Counted from the first letter of the stretch, positions 17,165 to 25,849 are shown. The stretch is DNA of 27,477 bases from CALHVX01 sp964640725 (GCA_964640725.1 CAZXIJ010000038.1:1-27477), one strand, 5' to 3'. A program made the numbers and translations. The notes: generated from the letters alone by a model not told the origin.

Positions 17165-18216
17165 TCCTTCAGCTCAAGTTCCTGCACCGCCGCCCGGGTC
17201 AGCCGGGCGCGCAGGCGCACGTCGCCCACGGCGATTAACGCATCCACGAACCCGGGGGTCGGCTCCGGCGTCAGGCTGAGCAGCGTGCCGGCCAGCACGT
17301 TGCGAATGCTCAGCCCCCGGGGGGGCTCCGTCGCCACCGCAACGTCCCGGGCGCGCACCCGCAGGCGGATGGTCTCGCCGGGCAGCAGGGATTCCGACAG
17401 GGGCATGGACAGGGTGCTGGTCGCCCCGGGCAGGCGAACGGCGGTCAGGTAGCGGTGCGGGTCGTGGCCGGCCACCTCGCCGTCGATCAGCACGCCGGCC
17501 TCGAAGCGTCCGGTATAGGGTGTGAGTGCCAGGTCTTCGATCAGCGCATCGGTGGCGCCGCGCTGGCGAATGCGCCCGGCGTCCATCACCACCATCTGCT
17601 CGCACAGCGCGGCCACTTCGCCAATGTCGTGGCTGACCAGCAGCGCCGGCCGCTGAAAGGTTGCCAGCGCGTCCTTCAGGTACGGCAGGATGTCGCGCTT
17701 GCGGGCCGCGTCCAGGCCCGTCAGGGGCTCGTCCAGCAACAGCAGGTCGGGGCTCGAGAGCAGCGCCCGGGCCAGCGCCACGCGGCGCTGCTCGCCGCCG
17801 GACAGGGTGGCCGGGCGTCGGTCCAGGAGCAGGCCCAGGTCCAGGGCCTGCAGCACGGCGTCGCGGTCCGTTGCGCGCTCGGCCCGGCGCCGGCGGCTGA
17901 ACTGCTCTGCCAGGTCCAGGTTGCCGGCGACGGTGGTGTTCGCAAACAGGCCGGGTGCCTGCAACAGGAGGGTGACGTTGCGCTGGTGCGCGGGCACCTG
18001 CAGGCCCTGATCGCTGTCGAGCCAGCGGGTACCGTTGAAGCTGACAAGGCCACGAACGTGATTTGGCAGGCCGGCAATCGCGCGCAGCACGGTGCTCTTG
18101 CCGCTGCCACTGGGGCCGAACAGCGCCGTGGGCCCGGTCAGGTCCAGCGTCGTATCGACGGCCAGATCGAACTCCGGCAGCGTTTGCGCGAGCGTTAGCT
18201 GCAGCCGGTCCGCCAC
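17113..18216 (-). CDS. modC: Molybdate ABC transporter ATP-binding protein ModC
   Basis: A 367-residue ABC ATPase that powers molybdate import with ModB and ModA. Walker A GPSGSGKS is at 34-41, the Q-loop glutamine at about 86 (LLLQAPGLF), signature LSGGEQRR at 138-145, Walker B LLLLDEP at 158-164 and the switch histidine at 196 (VSHD). The C-terminal part has a Mop/TOBE-type oxyanion-binding domain beginning at about 303 (SIRNVLAGTLLSL) and ending at LVKSVSFDLG, which separates ModC from generic ATPases. The start ATG at 18216 is 2 bases after the modB stop. Its last 55 bases are duplicated on the far side of N gap 2. No second in-window molybdenum gene was seen beyond modAB. Confidence 0.95.
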   Translation of the reverse strand: MADRLQLTLAQTLPEFDLAVDTTLDLTGPTALFGPSGSGKSTVLRAIAGLPNHVRGLVSFNGTRWLDSDQGLQVPAHQRNVTLLLQAPGLFANTTVAGNLDLAEQFSRRRRAERATDRDAVLQALDLGLLLDRRPATLSGGEQRRVALARALLSSPDLLLLDEPLTGLDAARKRDILPYLKDALATFQRPALLVSHDIGEVAALCEQMVVMDAGRIRQRGATDALIEDLALTPYTGRFEAGVLIDGEVAGHDPHRYLTAVRLPGATSTLSMPLSESLLPGETIRLRVRARDVAVATEPPRGLSIRNVLAGTLLSLTPEPTPGFVDALIAVGDVRLRARLTRAAVQELELKEGQSIFALVKSVSFDLG

Positions 18217-18218
18217 CG

Positions 18219-18896
18219 CTAGCGCACCGCCATGAGGGGGCGGCGGCTGCCCGCATACAGCGCCAGCAGGACCAGAAAGGCGAGGCCAAGCAGTATCGCT
18301 GCGAGGGTGTGCGCCTCGGCGTAGCGCAGGGTCTCGACCTGCTCGTAAATTTCGATGGAGATGACCCGGGTCTCGCCGGGAATGTTGCCGCCCACCATGA
18401 GCACCACGCCGAACTCGCCGAGCGTGTGCGCAAAGGTCAGCACGCTCGCGGTCAGAAAACCCCGGCCGGCGAGCGGCGCGGCAACTCGGCGAAACACCTG
18501 CCAGGGACTTGCGCCCAGCGTTGCGGCGGCTTCCAGGGGCGCCGGATCGAGCTGCTCAAAGCTGGCCTGCAGCGGCTGCACCATAAAGGGCAGGGAGTAG
18601 ACGATGGACGCGATCAGGATGCCGCTGAAGGTAAAGGTCAGCGTGTCGCCGGTCACGGTCAGCCAGAAGCTGCCGAGGGGGCTCGTGGGGCTCAGCAGCA
18701 GCAGCAGGTAAAAGCCGAGCACGGTGGGCGGCAGCACCAGGGGCAGGGCGGTAACGGCCTGCAGCACCGGTTTCAGGCGCGAGCGCGTTTGCGACAGCCA
18801 CCAGGCCAGCGGCGTGCCGATCACCAGCAGCGCGGCGGTCGTCCAGAATGCGAGGGTCAGCGTCAGGAACAGCGCGCCCGGATCAACAGCTGCCAT
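18219..18896 (-). CDS. modB: Molybdate ABC transporter permease ModB
   Basis: The 225-residue inner-membrane permease of the molybdate importer has about five predicted helices. The cytoplasmic coupling motif LEAAATLGASPWQVFRRVAA (121-140) fits the EAA-x3-G pattern that contacts ModC. The typical family segments ALPLVLPPTVLGFYLLLLL (50-68) and HTLGEFGVVLMVGGNIPGE are present. The start overlaps the modA 3' end by 14 bases, and modC begins 2 bases after the stop, a tight operon. Confidence 0.95.
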   Translation of the reverse strand: MAAVDPGALFLTLTLAFWTTAALLVIGTPLAWWLSQTRSRLKPVLQAVTALPLVLPPTVLGFYLLLLLSPTSPLGSFWLTVTGDTLTFTFSGILIASIVYSLPFMVQPLQASFEQLDPAPLEAAATLGASPWQVFRRVAAPLAGRGFLTASVLTFAHTLGEFGVVLMVGGNIPGETRVISIEIYEQVETLRYAEAHTLAAILLGLAFLVLLALYAGSRRPLMAVR

Positions 18897-19704
18897 GCGC
18901 GACCTCTGTAGGCAGCCGGTAGCCGTGCTGCGCGATCACCGTGCGGGCGGCCCCCGAGCGCAGGAACCCGTGAAAGTCCCGGGCGGCCTTCGAGGCGCCG
19001 CGCAACAGCACCATCTGCTGGTCGATGGGCGCGTGCCAGCGCTCGGGCACGGTCCAGCGTCGGCCGTCGCTGCGGCCGCGCAGCTGGGCGGCGGCGATCA
19101 GCGCCAGGTCGGCATTGCCGCTGGCGGCCATGGCAAAGGTCTGGCCGACGTTCTCGCCCCGGGCCAGCCGGGGCGCCAGCGTCTGCCACAGGTCGAGCCG
19201 GGTCAGCAGCTGCTGCGCCGCAAGACCGTAGGGGGCAAGCTCGGGCTGCGCAATCGCCAGGCGACGAAAGCGCTGCCCCCGCAGCGTGCGAATCGGTCCC
19301 GCCGCGGCGGCACCGCTCTGCGGCTGCCAGAGCACCAGGGTGCCCAGGGCGTAGCTGCAGCGGCTGTCCTCGACGATGCGGCCGTCAGCTTCCAGACGCA
19401 CAGGCCGCGCGCGGTCGGCGGCCAGGAACAGCTCGTAGGGCGCGCCGTTGTGCAGCTGCGCGTACAGCTTGCCGGTGGCGCCGCCGGTCAGCCGTACGGG
19501 GCTGCCGCCCGCCGCTTCATGGCGCGTGGCAAGGTCCTGCGCAGTCGGGAGGAAATTGGTCGCAACGGCCACCAGCGGCGCATCGCTGGCGCCGTGCGCG
19601 GTGGCGGCGAGCAGCCACAGCGCAGCGGCGAGGCAACGGCAGAAGGCGCTGAGAGCGGCGCTAGCAGCAGCGCAATGAGCGGCGCTAGAAACCGCGCAGC
19701 TCAT
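18883..19704 (-). CDS. modA: Molybdate ABC transporter substrate-binding protein ModA
   Basis: A 273-residue periplasmic oxyanion-binding protein. The mature part shows the ModA signatures VAVATNFLPTAQDLA, TGGATGKLYAQLHNGAPYEL and LFLAADRARPVRLEADG, followed by YALGTLVLWQP and QPELAPYGLAAQQLL. The N-terminus contains a hydrophobic CRCLAAALWLLAATAHG signal peptide. I chose ATG 19704 because it is preceded by GGGAGG and places the signal peptide sensibly; a 56-residue upstream extension to 19872 is antisense-like and basic. The start lies within the last 20 bases of the carboxylesterase gene, so translation is probably coupled. The anion could in principle be tungstate. Confidence 0.93.
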   Translation of the reverse strand: MSCAVSSAAHCAAASAALSAFCRCLAAALWLLAATAHGASDAPLVAVATNFLPTAQDLATRHEAAGGSPVRLTGGATGKLYAQLHNGAPYELFLAADRARPVRLEADGRIVEDSRCSYALGTLVLWQPQSGAAAAGPIRTLRGQRFRRLAIAQPELAPYGLAAQQLLTRLDLWQTLAPRLARGENVGQTFAMAASGNADLALIAAAQLRGRSDGRRWTVPERWHAPIDQQMVLLRGASKAARDFHGFLRSGAARTVIAQHGYRLPTEVAHGSC

Positions 19705-21511
19705 CCGCCTCCCAGGCACTGCAGCCGCCGTCGCCCAGGCTGCTGTACACCTCGTCGTCAAAGCCCTGAAAGCCGAACGCGGTGGCGTACACCTCGCAGC
19801 GCTCGCGCTGCGACGGGATTTCCGGATCGGTGCTGAGCGCGGCAAGCAGCATCTCGCCGGTGATTTCTTCATCGCTCATCGCCGGGCCCGTGGGGGCGGT
19901 GTCGAGCACCATCATGCGCTGGCCCTGCTCGCCCCAGGCGAGCCACTCGGGATCCGTGCCGCGGGTGCCTTTGCCGGGATCGCCGCTGCGCGCAAACTCC
20001 GCCCAGTAGCCCATCATCGTTTGCGCCAGCACTTCGTTGGCCGGGTTGTCGCCGTACAGGTATCCCAGGTTCAGGCCGCCCTCGAAGTTGCCGAACACGA
20101 AGGCGATCTCCAGGCCGTGCGCGGCGCCGAGGGCGACGCTCAGGTCATAGCCCATGACGCTCGGCTCTTCGTCCCAGTCAAAGCGATAGGCGTACACGTC
20201 TTCGTTGCCCGCGCTGGTGAGCTGTTGGGCGATGCTGTCGACCCCCCGTTCCTTCCAGGCCAGGGCGCCGTACTTGACGATGCGCTGGTACTTGGCCGGG
20301 TCTTTCAGCTTCGGAAAGACCCACAGGGTCGTCTCGACATGGTGCGGGTCCCGGGCCATGAACAGCGACGGCTCGTCGCGATTGGTGCCGAGGATGGTCG
20401 GTACCTGGTTGTGCTTGGCCGGGTCGCCAAAGATGGCTTCGTTGCTGAGCATGGGCAGCACGTAGCCGTCGCCCAGGTTGTCGGGCACGTTCACCATGCC
20501 GAAGCCGCCGGGGTCGTCGAGCAGGGCGTACAGCTCCGATGGGCTCGCCTCGTGCAGCAGCGTGCGCAGCTCCTCGCGAGGCATGTCTTCCTGCATGGCG
20601 CGGGCGGTGCCGGCGTCGGGCGCGCGGCCCCGGGCAACGAGCAGCTTGCTGACGATCTCTGCGGAGCTGGCGGGATGCGCGCCCTCGGCGGCGAAGCCCC
20701 GGGCGTGCTCGAGGGACGTCACGTCAAAGCCGCCGCTTTGAACGATCGCCCGATGGAAGAGCCCCTTGGCCAGGGGCGAGGCGATCATGGCCAGGGTATC
20801 GAAGCCGCCGGCGGACTCGCCGAACAGGGTGACGTTGTTCGGGTTGCCGCCAAAGGCTGCGACGTTGTCCCGGGTCCACTCCAGGGCGCGCACCACATCC
20901 AGGGTGCCGTAGTTGCCGGAGTCATCTGCGGGGTCGCCGGTGAGCAGCGCCTCGTGGCTGAACCAGCCAAACAGGCCCAGGCGGTAGTTAAAGGTGATCA
21001 CCACGACGTTTTCCTGCGCCGCCAGGCGCGCACCGTCGTAGCTGCCGCCGTGGCCGATGCTGTTGCCGCCGCCGTGAATCCAAAGCATGACCGGCAGGTC
21101 GCTGCCCGCGACGCTGGTGCTGGCCGGGGCCCAGACGTTCAGGTACAGGCAGTCCTCCTGGCCGATGATGTTGGCATCGTTGCCCGTCGGGGCAGCGCCA
21201 GAGAGCAGGGACGACAGCTGCGGGCACAGCGGACCGGCGGCGAGGGCCTCCTTCTGGCCGGTCCAGCTCAGGGTCGGCTGCGGGGCGCGCCAGCGCCGCT
21301 CGCCGTCCGCAGGCGCGGCAAAGGGAATGCCCAGCCAGCCGTGGGCGGGGTGCGCCTCATCGCGAAAGCCGATGACCTCGCCGCCCTCGACGGCGCGGAC
21401 GGTCACGCTATCGGCCACCTTCGGTGTTGCCGGCGCGGGCCCCCCGAGAAAACGGCCGGCCAGCCACAGGACGGCGGCGATGACGACGATGACGATCAGT
21501 GCTTTCTTCAT
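19685..21511 (-). CDS. Type-B carboxylesterase/lipase, membrane-anchored or exported
   Basis: A 608-residue alpha/beta hydrolase of the carboxylesterase family, cleaving carboxylic esters. The N-terminus (KKALIVIVVIAAVLWLAG) is a signal anchor or signal peptide. Family landmarks are GWLGIPFAAP (58-67), QEDCLYLNVWAP (118-129), oxyanion-hole HGGG (146-149), nucleophile S233 in GESAGG, the acid probably E380 in GTNRDEPSLF, and H465 in AAHGLEIAFVFG. Two cysteines near the C-terminus (about 572 and 597) could form a disulfide. I chose ATG 21511, with GGGGAG upstream, over a longer frame to 21613. Its stop lies 20 bases inside modA, an unusual upstream partner for molybdate uptake. Confidence 0.92.
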   Translation of the reverse strand: MKKALIVIVVIAAVLWLAGRFLGGPAPATPKVADSVTVRAVEGGEVIGFRDEAHPAHGWLGIPFAAPADGERRWRAPQPTLSWTGQKEALAAGPLCPQLSSLLSGAAPTGNDANIIGQEDCLYLNVWAPASTSVAGSDLPVMLWIHGGGNSIGHGGSYDGARLAAQENVVVITFNYRLGLFGWFSHEALLTGDPADDSGNYGTLDVVRALEWTRDNVAAFGGNPNNVTLFGESAGGFDTLAMIASPLAKGLFHRAIVQSGGFDVTSLEHARGFAAEGAHPASSAEIVSKLLVARGRAPDAGTARAMQEDMPREELRTLLHEASPSELYALLDDPGGFGMVNVPDNLGDGYVLPMLSNEAIFGDPAKHNQVPTILGTNRDEPSLFMARDPHHVETTLWVFPKLKDPAKYQRIVKYGALAWKERGVDSIAQQLTSAGNEDVYAYRFDWDEEPSVMGYDLSVALGAAHGLEIAFVFGNFEGGLNLGYLYGDNPANEVLAQTMMGYWAEFARSGDPGKGTRGTDPEWLAWGEQGQRMMVLDTAPTGPAMSDEEITGEMLLAALSTDPEIPSQRERCEVYATAFGFQGFDDEVYSSLGDGGCSAWEADELRGF

Positions 21512-21602
21512 GGCGGGCTCCCCAGTGCCAGTGGCCGACCAGCTTACGCATCTGGGCCGGTGCCAGCCAATGCTATGCTGCGCCCGCTTGAGGGGAGCCA
21601 TC

Positions 21603-23036
21603 ATGACCGCCACGCCTGCGCCCGCCCGCGCTGTCGATCGCAGCCGCCTGAGCGTGCCGGAGCGCCTCAGCTACGGCCTGGGCGACTTCGGCATCAACCT
21701 GTACTTCATCGCCGCGATGACGTACCTGCTGTACTTCTATACGGACATTCTGGGCCTGTCGCCGCAGCAGGCAGCCTGGGTGATGCTGGTGGCGCGGCTG
21801 GTGGACGCGGTCACGGACCCGGTCATGGGCCTGATCGTGGAGCGCACGAACTCGCGCTTCGGGCGCCTGCGGCCCTGGATCGTCGCCGGCGCGATTCCGC
21901 TCGCGCTGCTCGCGGTGCTGACCTTTACGGTCCCGGACCTGTCGCAGAACGGCAAGCTGCTCTGGGCCTACGCCACCTACATCGGCTTCGGCATCGCCTA
22001 CACGGTGGTCAGCGTGCCGTACTCCGCGCTGACTGCCTCGCTCACGTCCAACCACCACGAGCGCACGGTGCTGTCCACGGTACGCATGGCCTGTGCCTTT
22101 AGCGGCGGCTTTGTCGTGTCGGTGTTCATGTTGCAGCTCGCCAACCGCTTTACGACCCAGGCCGACGGCTTTCAGAGCGTGATGCTCGGCTTTGCGGTGG
22201 TGGCGACGGGGTGCCTGGTCGCCAGCGCGCTGTTCACCCGGGAGCGGGTCGCGCCGCCGGCCCGGCAGAAGCTGGCGCTGAGCGACAGCCTGCGGGCGGT
22301 GTTTCGCAACCCGCCGCTGGCGGTGGTCATCGTGCTGTTCACCTGCGGCATGCTGGCCTTTACCGTGCGCCAGACCATTGCCGTGTACTACTTTCAGTAC
22401 AACCTGCAGCGCCCGGAGCTGATCGGTGACTTCTTTACGCTCACCCTGGGCACCATGCTGGTCGGGCTGATTGCGGTACCGCGGCTCACGATCTACACGG
22501 GCAAGGCCGGAGCGATCATGGTCGGCACGGCGATCACCATCGCCGGGTGTCTGGGGCTGTACGTCACGCCGTACGACGCGCCGAGCCAGGTCATGTTCTG
22601 GGGCTGCGTGGTTTCCCTGGGGGCGACGCCGATCGCGGTGCTCGGCTGGGCGATGATTCCGGACACCATCGAGTACGCGCAGTGGCGCCACGGCGTTCGC
22701 GCCGACGGCGCGGTCTACAGCTTTGCGAGCTTCTTTCAGAAGCTGGCCAAGAGCGTCGGCGGGGCGGGCGTGGCCGCGGTGCTGGCGTGGGCCGGCTATC
22801 AGGCGAACGCCGAGCAGAGCGCGCAGTCCCTGGACGCGATCCGCGCCATGATGAGCTGGGGGCCGGCGGTGATCATGGTGTTCGCAGCCGTGACCGCGGC
22901 GGCCTACCCGCTCAACAAGGCGCGGTATCAGGCGATGCTGGAAGACATCTCGTCCCGGGAGCGGGACGGGTCCCGTTCCCGGGACGAGTTTCGCGAGCGA
23001 GCCGCGGCTCGAGAACGAGCCGACTCAGCCCCGTGA
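21603..23036 (+). CDS. GPH-family (glycoside-pentoside-hexuronide:cation) MFS symporter
   Basis: A 477-residue sugar/glucuronide-type cation symporter with about 12 helices. The MelB-like group is clear from LSYGLGDFGINLYFIAAMTY (about 21-40), DAVTDPVMGLIVERTNSRFG with the conserved DPxxG, and the C-terminal PDTIEYAQWRHGVRADGAVY block. The substrate is unknown. The ATG at 21603 has GAGGGGAG (21591-21598) upstream; a longer frame reaching 21087 is antisense to the esterase. The last ~28 residues (SSRERDGSRSRDEFRER and on) are charged and low-complexity, because the DNA there is a long inverted repeat. Its 3' end overlaps the convergent VOC gene by 12 bases; 91 bases separate it from the divergent esterase. 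Confidence 0.93.
   Translation: MTATPAPARAVDRSRLSVPERLSYGLGDFGINLYFIAAMTYLLYFYTDILGLSPQQAAWVMLVARLVDAVTDPVMGLIVERTNSRFGRLRPWIVAGAIPLALLAVLTFTVPDLSQNGKLLWAYATYIGFGIAYTVVSVPYSALTASLTSNHHERTVLSTVRMACAFSGGFVVSVFMLQLANRFTTQADGFQSVMLGFAVVATGCLVASALFTRERVAPPARQKLALSDSLRAVFRNPPLAVVIVLFTCGMLAFTVRQTIAVYYFQYNLQRPELIGDFFTLTLGTMLVGLIAVPRLTIYTGKAGAIMVGTAITIAGCLGLYVTPYDAPSQVMFWGCVVSLGATPIAVLGWAMIPDTIEYAQWRHGVRADGAVYSFASFFQKLAKSVGGAGVAAVLAWAGYQANAEQSAQSLDAIRAMMSWGPAVIMVFAAVTAAAYPLNKARYQAMLEDISSRERDGSRSRDEFRERAAARERADSAP
22949..22988. repeat. Inverted repeat with 19-bp stem inside the GPH symporter tail
   Basis: The arms 22949-22967 and 22970-22988 pair over 19 positions with a single G-T mismatch (wobble in RNA) and a 2-base centre, so about 18 pairs can form around a 4-base loop. 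The arm core is TCGTCCCGGGA. There is no U-tract. Confidence 0.9.
22998..23011. repeat. Perfect 14-bp palindrome next to the long hairpin
   Basis: CGAGCCGCGGCTCG reads identically on both strands. It lies 9 bases after the long inverted repeat and 14 bases before the VOC gene stop, at the convergent gene junction. Confidence 0.8.
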
Positions 23037-23501
23037 CTGGCCGATCTCGGAGTAGATGCCGTTCGGGTCGAACATGGACATGGAATACAGATCGATGGTG
23101 TCCGTGCCGTTCGGGGCCGGTACGGTCCAGCGTTTGGGCGGGTTGACGATGCGGGCGCCGGCGGCCACGGCGCGCGCATAGGTGGCATCCAGATGCTCGG
23201 CCTCCAGCACCAGCACCGCATCGCCCAAGCGCAGCCTGGGACGATTGACGAAATCGGGCGTCGGTTCCGGCGTGAAGTCCTGGTAGGCCAGGAAACCCAC
23301 CATGCCGATCTTGGGGTCGTGCGCCTGCAACATGATCAGCCGCGACGGCTGGCCGTCGGGCGCGCAGGGCGGGAAGCCTTCGGCCACGGTCACCGCGTTG
23401 TCGTACCACACGGTCCAGCCGAACACGTCGCGGTAGAACTGGCTGGCGCTGACGGCGTCGGCGACGATGAAGGTGGTGCGTTTGGTGAAGGCGGTGGTCA
23501 T
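23025..23501 (-). CDS. VOC (glyoxalase/bleomycin-resistance) family protein
   Basis: A 158-residue vicinal-oxygen-chelate fold protein with two beta-alpha-beta-beta-beta modules. The first runs from KRTTFIVADAVSASQFYRDV (7-26) to SRLIMLQA; the second from LGDAVLVLEAEHLDATYARA (92-111) to MFDPNGIYSEI (143-153), which carries the usual terminal metal-ligand glutamate (E152). Such proteins act as metal-dependent lyases, isomerases or dioxygenases, or as resistance proteins; no specific function can be read. ATG 23501 is preceded by GGGGGAG at good spacing. It is convergent with the GPH symporter (12-bp overlap) and divergent from the histidine kinase, with 141 bases between that hold no motif I recognise. 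Confidence 0.9.
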   Translation of the reverse strand: MTTAFTKRTTFIVADAVSASQFYRDVFGWTVWYDNAVTVAEGFPPCAPDGQPSRLIMLQAHDPKIGMVGFLAYQDFTPEPTPDFVNRPRLRLGDAVLVLEAEHLDATYARAVAAGARIVNPPKRWTVPAPNGTDTIDLYSMSMFDPNGIYSEIGQSRG

Positions 23502-23642
23502 GGCGCTCCCCCGTATCCTGCGGTGGTGCGCGGATGCTAACACCGGCAGGGGATCCGTCGCGCCCCACACCGGTGGTCGAGCCTTGTGGTAGCGTCGCAA
23601 TGGCACCGGACCGCGACGAGGACCCAACGTGAGACAGCCCGA

Positions 23643-24911
23643 ATGAGCGCGCCCGCCGCCGAGGCGCTGCCGAGGCAGATCGAGGCCGCTTACGGCGCAG
23701 ACGCGATGCAGATTGCCGTCGTTACGGCGGCGCTCGTCGCCCTGGGCATGATGATCGAGGCGGGCGTCCATCTGCTGGCCGGCGCCGGCTTTCTGGTCAA
23801 AGTGCACGCGATGCTCGCCGTCGCGGCTGGCCTGCTGTGGGGGCTGCTGCGTCGCCGGCGCCAAGCCTCTGCGTTTGCGCCCTCCTGGGCGGTGGCCCTG
23901 TGGCTGATCCTGATGCTGAGTGTGGCCTGCCACGCTGCGGCCATCGGGCCCGGGGATCAGGAGATGACCCGCATCTCGCTCAGCGCCCTGGTGATTGGGA
24001 CCGGCGCTCTCATTCTGCCGACGCGGATGGGCTACCTGACCCTCGCGGTCAGCGGCGTCGCGCTGTTTGCGCTGTTCTGGGTGACAGCGCCAGCGGCCCC
24101 TTTGCTGAATATCAGCGTGCCGTTCCTGGTGGTGTGCGTGGCGTTTCTGATACGCAGCGCGCGGCGTCGGAGCATACGGCACCGGGTTGAGGCCCAGGCG
24201 CTGGCCGAGGCGCTGCGGGAAGAGCATGCCGAGCGGCTCGCCGCCGATGCCGCGACGGAGATGGCCGTGCGCCTCAGCGCGGGCTTCGCGCACCACTTCA
24301 ACAACCAGCTGCAGGAAGTGCAGCTGGGCGCCGATGTGGCAGACGGCATGCTGGACGCCGATCATCCGGCCAAGCCGTATCTGGATGGCGTGATTGCGTC
24401 GTCCAAGCAGGCCGCCAAGCTCACGGCGGCGCTCATGCGCTACTCGCGGCGCAGTACGCTCCAGCGCGAGCCGGTTCAGTGGCAGGTGCTGGCTGATGAT
24501 CTGGCGGCGCGTTTCAATTTGCCGCCTGCCGTTCGCCTGATCATCGAACCGTCAGACGTGTCGCTCTACGCCGATGCGCAGCAGCTGCTGGTGTGCGTGG
24601 GCGAGCTTGTCGAGAACGCGCAGGAGGCGCTGCCGGACAGTGGCGGCGAGATCGTCGTGACGTTGGTGCAGGACGGCGAGGCGGTGCGCATCGACGTCAA
24701 GGATAACGGGCGCGGCTTTCCGCCGGCGCTGATCGATCAGGCGGCGGAGCCTTTCGTCACCAGCGCTGCCTTTGAACGCTTTGGGCTTGGGCTCGCCACA
24801 GCGGCCAGCATCGCCACCCGGCACGGCGGCGCGCTGTCGATCGCCTCGGAGCCCGGCAAGGGCTCGACGGTATCGATCACGCTGCCGCGGGATCAGGGCG
24901 AGGCGGCGTAG
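23643..24911 (+). CDS. Orphan sensor histidine kinase
   Basis: A 422-residue membrane sensor kinase. Residues about 20-170 contain roughly six hydrophobic segments with short loops and no large periplasmic domain, suggesting sensing within the membrane. The kinase core has an atypical H-box, GFAHHFNNQLQEVQLGADVA (214-233), related to the H-D/E-FNN class; H217 is the predicted phosphoacceptor and the usual following acidic residue is H218. The ATPase domain shows the N-box ELVENAQEAL (321-330), DNGRGFP (354-360), FGLGLAT (380-386) and GKGSTVSITLP (405-415). No response regulator is adjacent. ATG 23643 is chosen because the upstream frame to 23586 is basic and shadow-like. Its 3' end overlaps the convergent hydrolase by 19 bases. 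Confidence 0.9.
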   Translation: MSAPAAEALPRQIEAAYGADAMQIAVVTAALVALGMMIEAGVHLLAGAGFLVKVHAMLAVAAGLLWGLLRRRRQASAFAPSWAVALWLILMLSVACHAAAIGPGDQEMTRISLSALVIGTGALILPTRMGYLTLAVSGVALFALFWVTAPAAPLLNISVPFLVVCVAFLIRSARRRSIRHRVEAQALAEALREEHAERLAADAATEMAVRLSAGFAHHFNNQLQEVQLGADVADGMLDADHPAKPYLDGVIASSKQAAKLTAALMRYSRRSTLQREPVQWQVLADDLAARFNLPPAVRLIIEPSDVSLYADAQQLLVCVGELVENAQEALPDSGGEIVVTLVQDGEAVRIDVKDNGRGFPPALIDQAAEPFVTSAAFERFGLGLATAASIATRHGGALSIASEPGKGSTVSITLPRDQGEAA

Positions 24912-25849
24912 CGCGCCAGCGAGTCTTTCATCTGCGCCTGGTGCGCGTTCTGCCACCAGGCCAACACCGTTGCCTTGAGCGCCATGGCCACGGCCACCGG
25001 CTCGTCAAACATCAGGTGGTGGTGCGTGCCCGGCACCTTGAACTGCGGGATCAGCCCGCTGCCCAGCCGGTCCATGTTGTCGGCAAAGAAGGCGGCTTCG
25101 TCCTTGCTGTCTTCCCCCAGCATCACGGCGCTCGGGCACTGCAGGGCCAGGAACTTGTCCTGCTGGGTGTTGCCCATCTCCATGTAGTCGAACAGGCCGG
25201 GATCGAACTTCCAGGTCCAGCCGCCGTCCACGGGCTTTAGGCTCTTCTCGGCCAGGTGCGCGATGATCTCCGGGTGGTACACCGGCTGCTCGGGCACCAG
25301 GCGGTAGCGGCCGAGGGCGACCTCGCGGTCTTCGTACACGCGCAGCTTGCGGCCCGGCTGCACGCCCTCGCGCTCCACGCGCAGGCCCCACTCGATAAAG
25401 TCTGCCGGCGCGGGCACGGTAAAATCCATGAGAACCAGCCCGCTCATCTGGGCGCTGAACTGGTAGGCCGTTTCCAGGGCGATAAAACCGCCGTAGCTGT
25501 GGCCGACGACAAAGGGTCGCGGGCCGAGCTGCGCGGCTTCGGCCACGGCCCAGACCTCGCGGCCCTGCTGCGGGCCGCTGTAGTTGTCGCGCCAGTCGCT
25601 GTCGCCATGGCCGCTCAGGTCGAGGGCGGCAACGCGACACTGGTCGGCGAGCATTGGGGCGAGCCAGCGCCACCACTCCAGGTGCGCGTTGCTGCCGTGA
25701 ATCAGCACCAGGCCGGGCTTGTCGGTCACCTCCGGGTGCTTGTCCCAGACGGTGTAGTGGATGGCTGCGCCCTCGACCGTGATGGTGTCAGAGGTGGAAG
25801 GACACTCAAGGCCTGTGCGGAACCAATGGGGGGACTGTTGATCTGTCAT
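24893..25849 (-). CDS. Alpha/beta-fold hydrolase
   Basis: A 318-residue single-domain serine hydrolase. The oxyanion turn HGSNAH is at 51-56, ALDLSGHGDS at 75-84, nucleophile S118 in GHSYGG (116-121), and a His cluster GTHHHLMFDEP (274-284) supplies the catalytic histidine; an acid probably lies in GEDSKDE (245-251). No signal peptide is seen. Substrate is unknown; the shape fits esterases, haloalkane-like or C-C hydrolases. ATG 25849 is 49 bases from the divergent cupin gene, so a short shared promoter region is likely. The 3' end overlaps the histidine kinase gene. Confidence 0.92.
   Translation of the reverse strand: MTDQQSPHWFRTGLECPSTSDTITVEGAAIHYTVWDKHPEVTDKPGLVLIHGSNAHLEWWRWLAPMLADQCRVAALDLSGHGDSDWRDNYSGPQQGREVWAVAEAAQLGPRPFVVGHSYGGFIALETAYQFSAQMSGLVLMDFTVPAPADFIEWGLRVEREGVQPGRKLRVYEDREVALGRYRLVPEQPVYHPEIIAHLAEKSLKPVDGGWTWKFDPGLFDYMEMGNTQQDKFLALQCPSAVMLGEDSKDEAAFFADNMDRLGSGLIPQFKVPGTHHHLMFDEPVAVAMALKATVLAWWQNAHQAQMKDSLARYAASP

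Noticed and set aside
19705..19872. Upstream 56-residue extension of ModA
   Set aside because: It lies antisense-free but inside the esterase coding end in another frame, is rich in Arg/Ala/Ser, and precedes a normal signal peptide with its own ribosome-binding site.
20021..22102. A 693-codon plus-strand frame opposite the esterase running into the GPH gene
   Set aside because: Antisense to a clear carboxylesterase with complete catalytic motifs and out of frame with the symporter.
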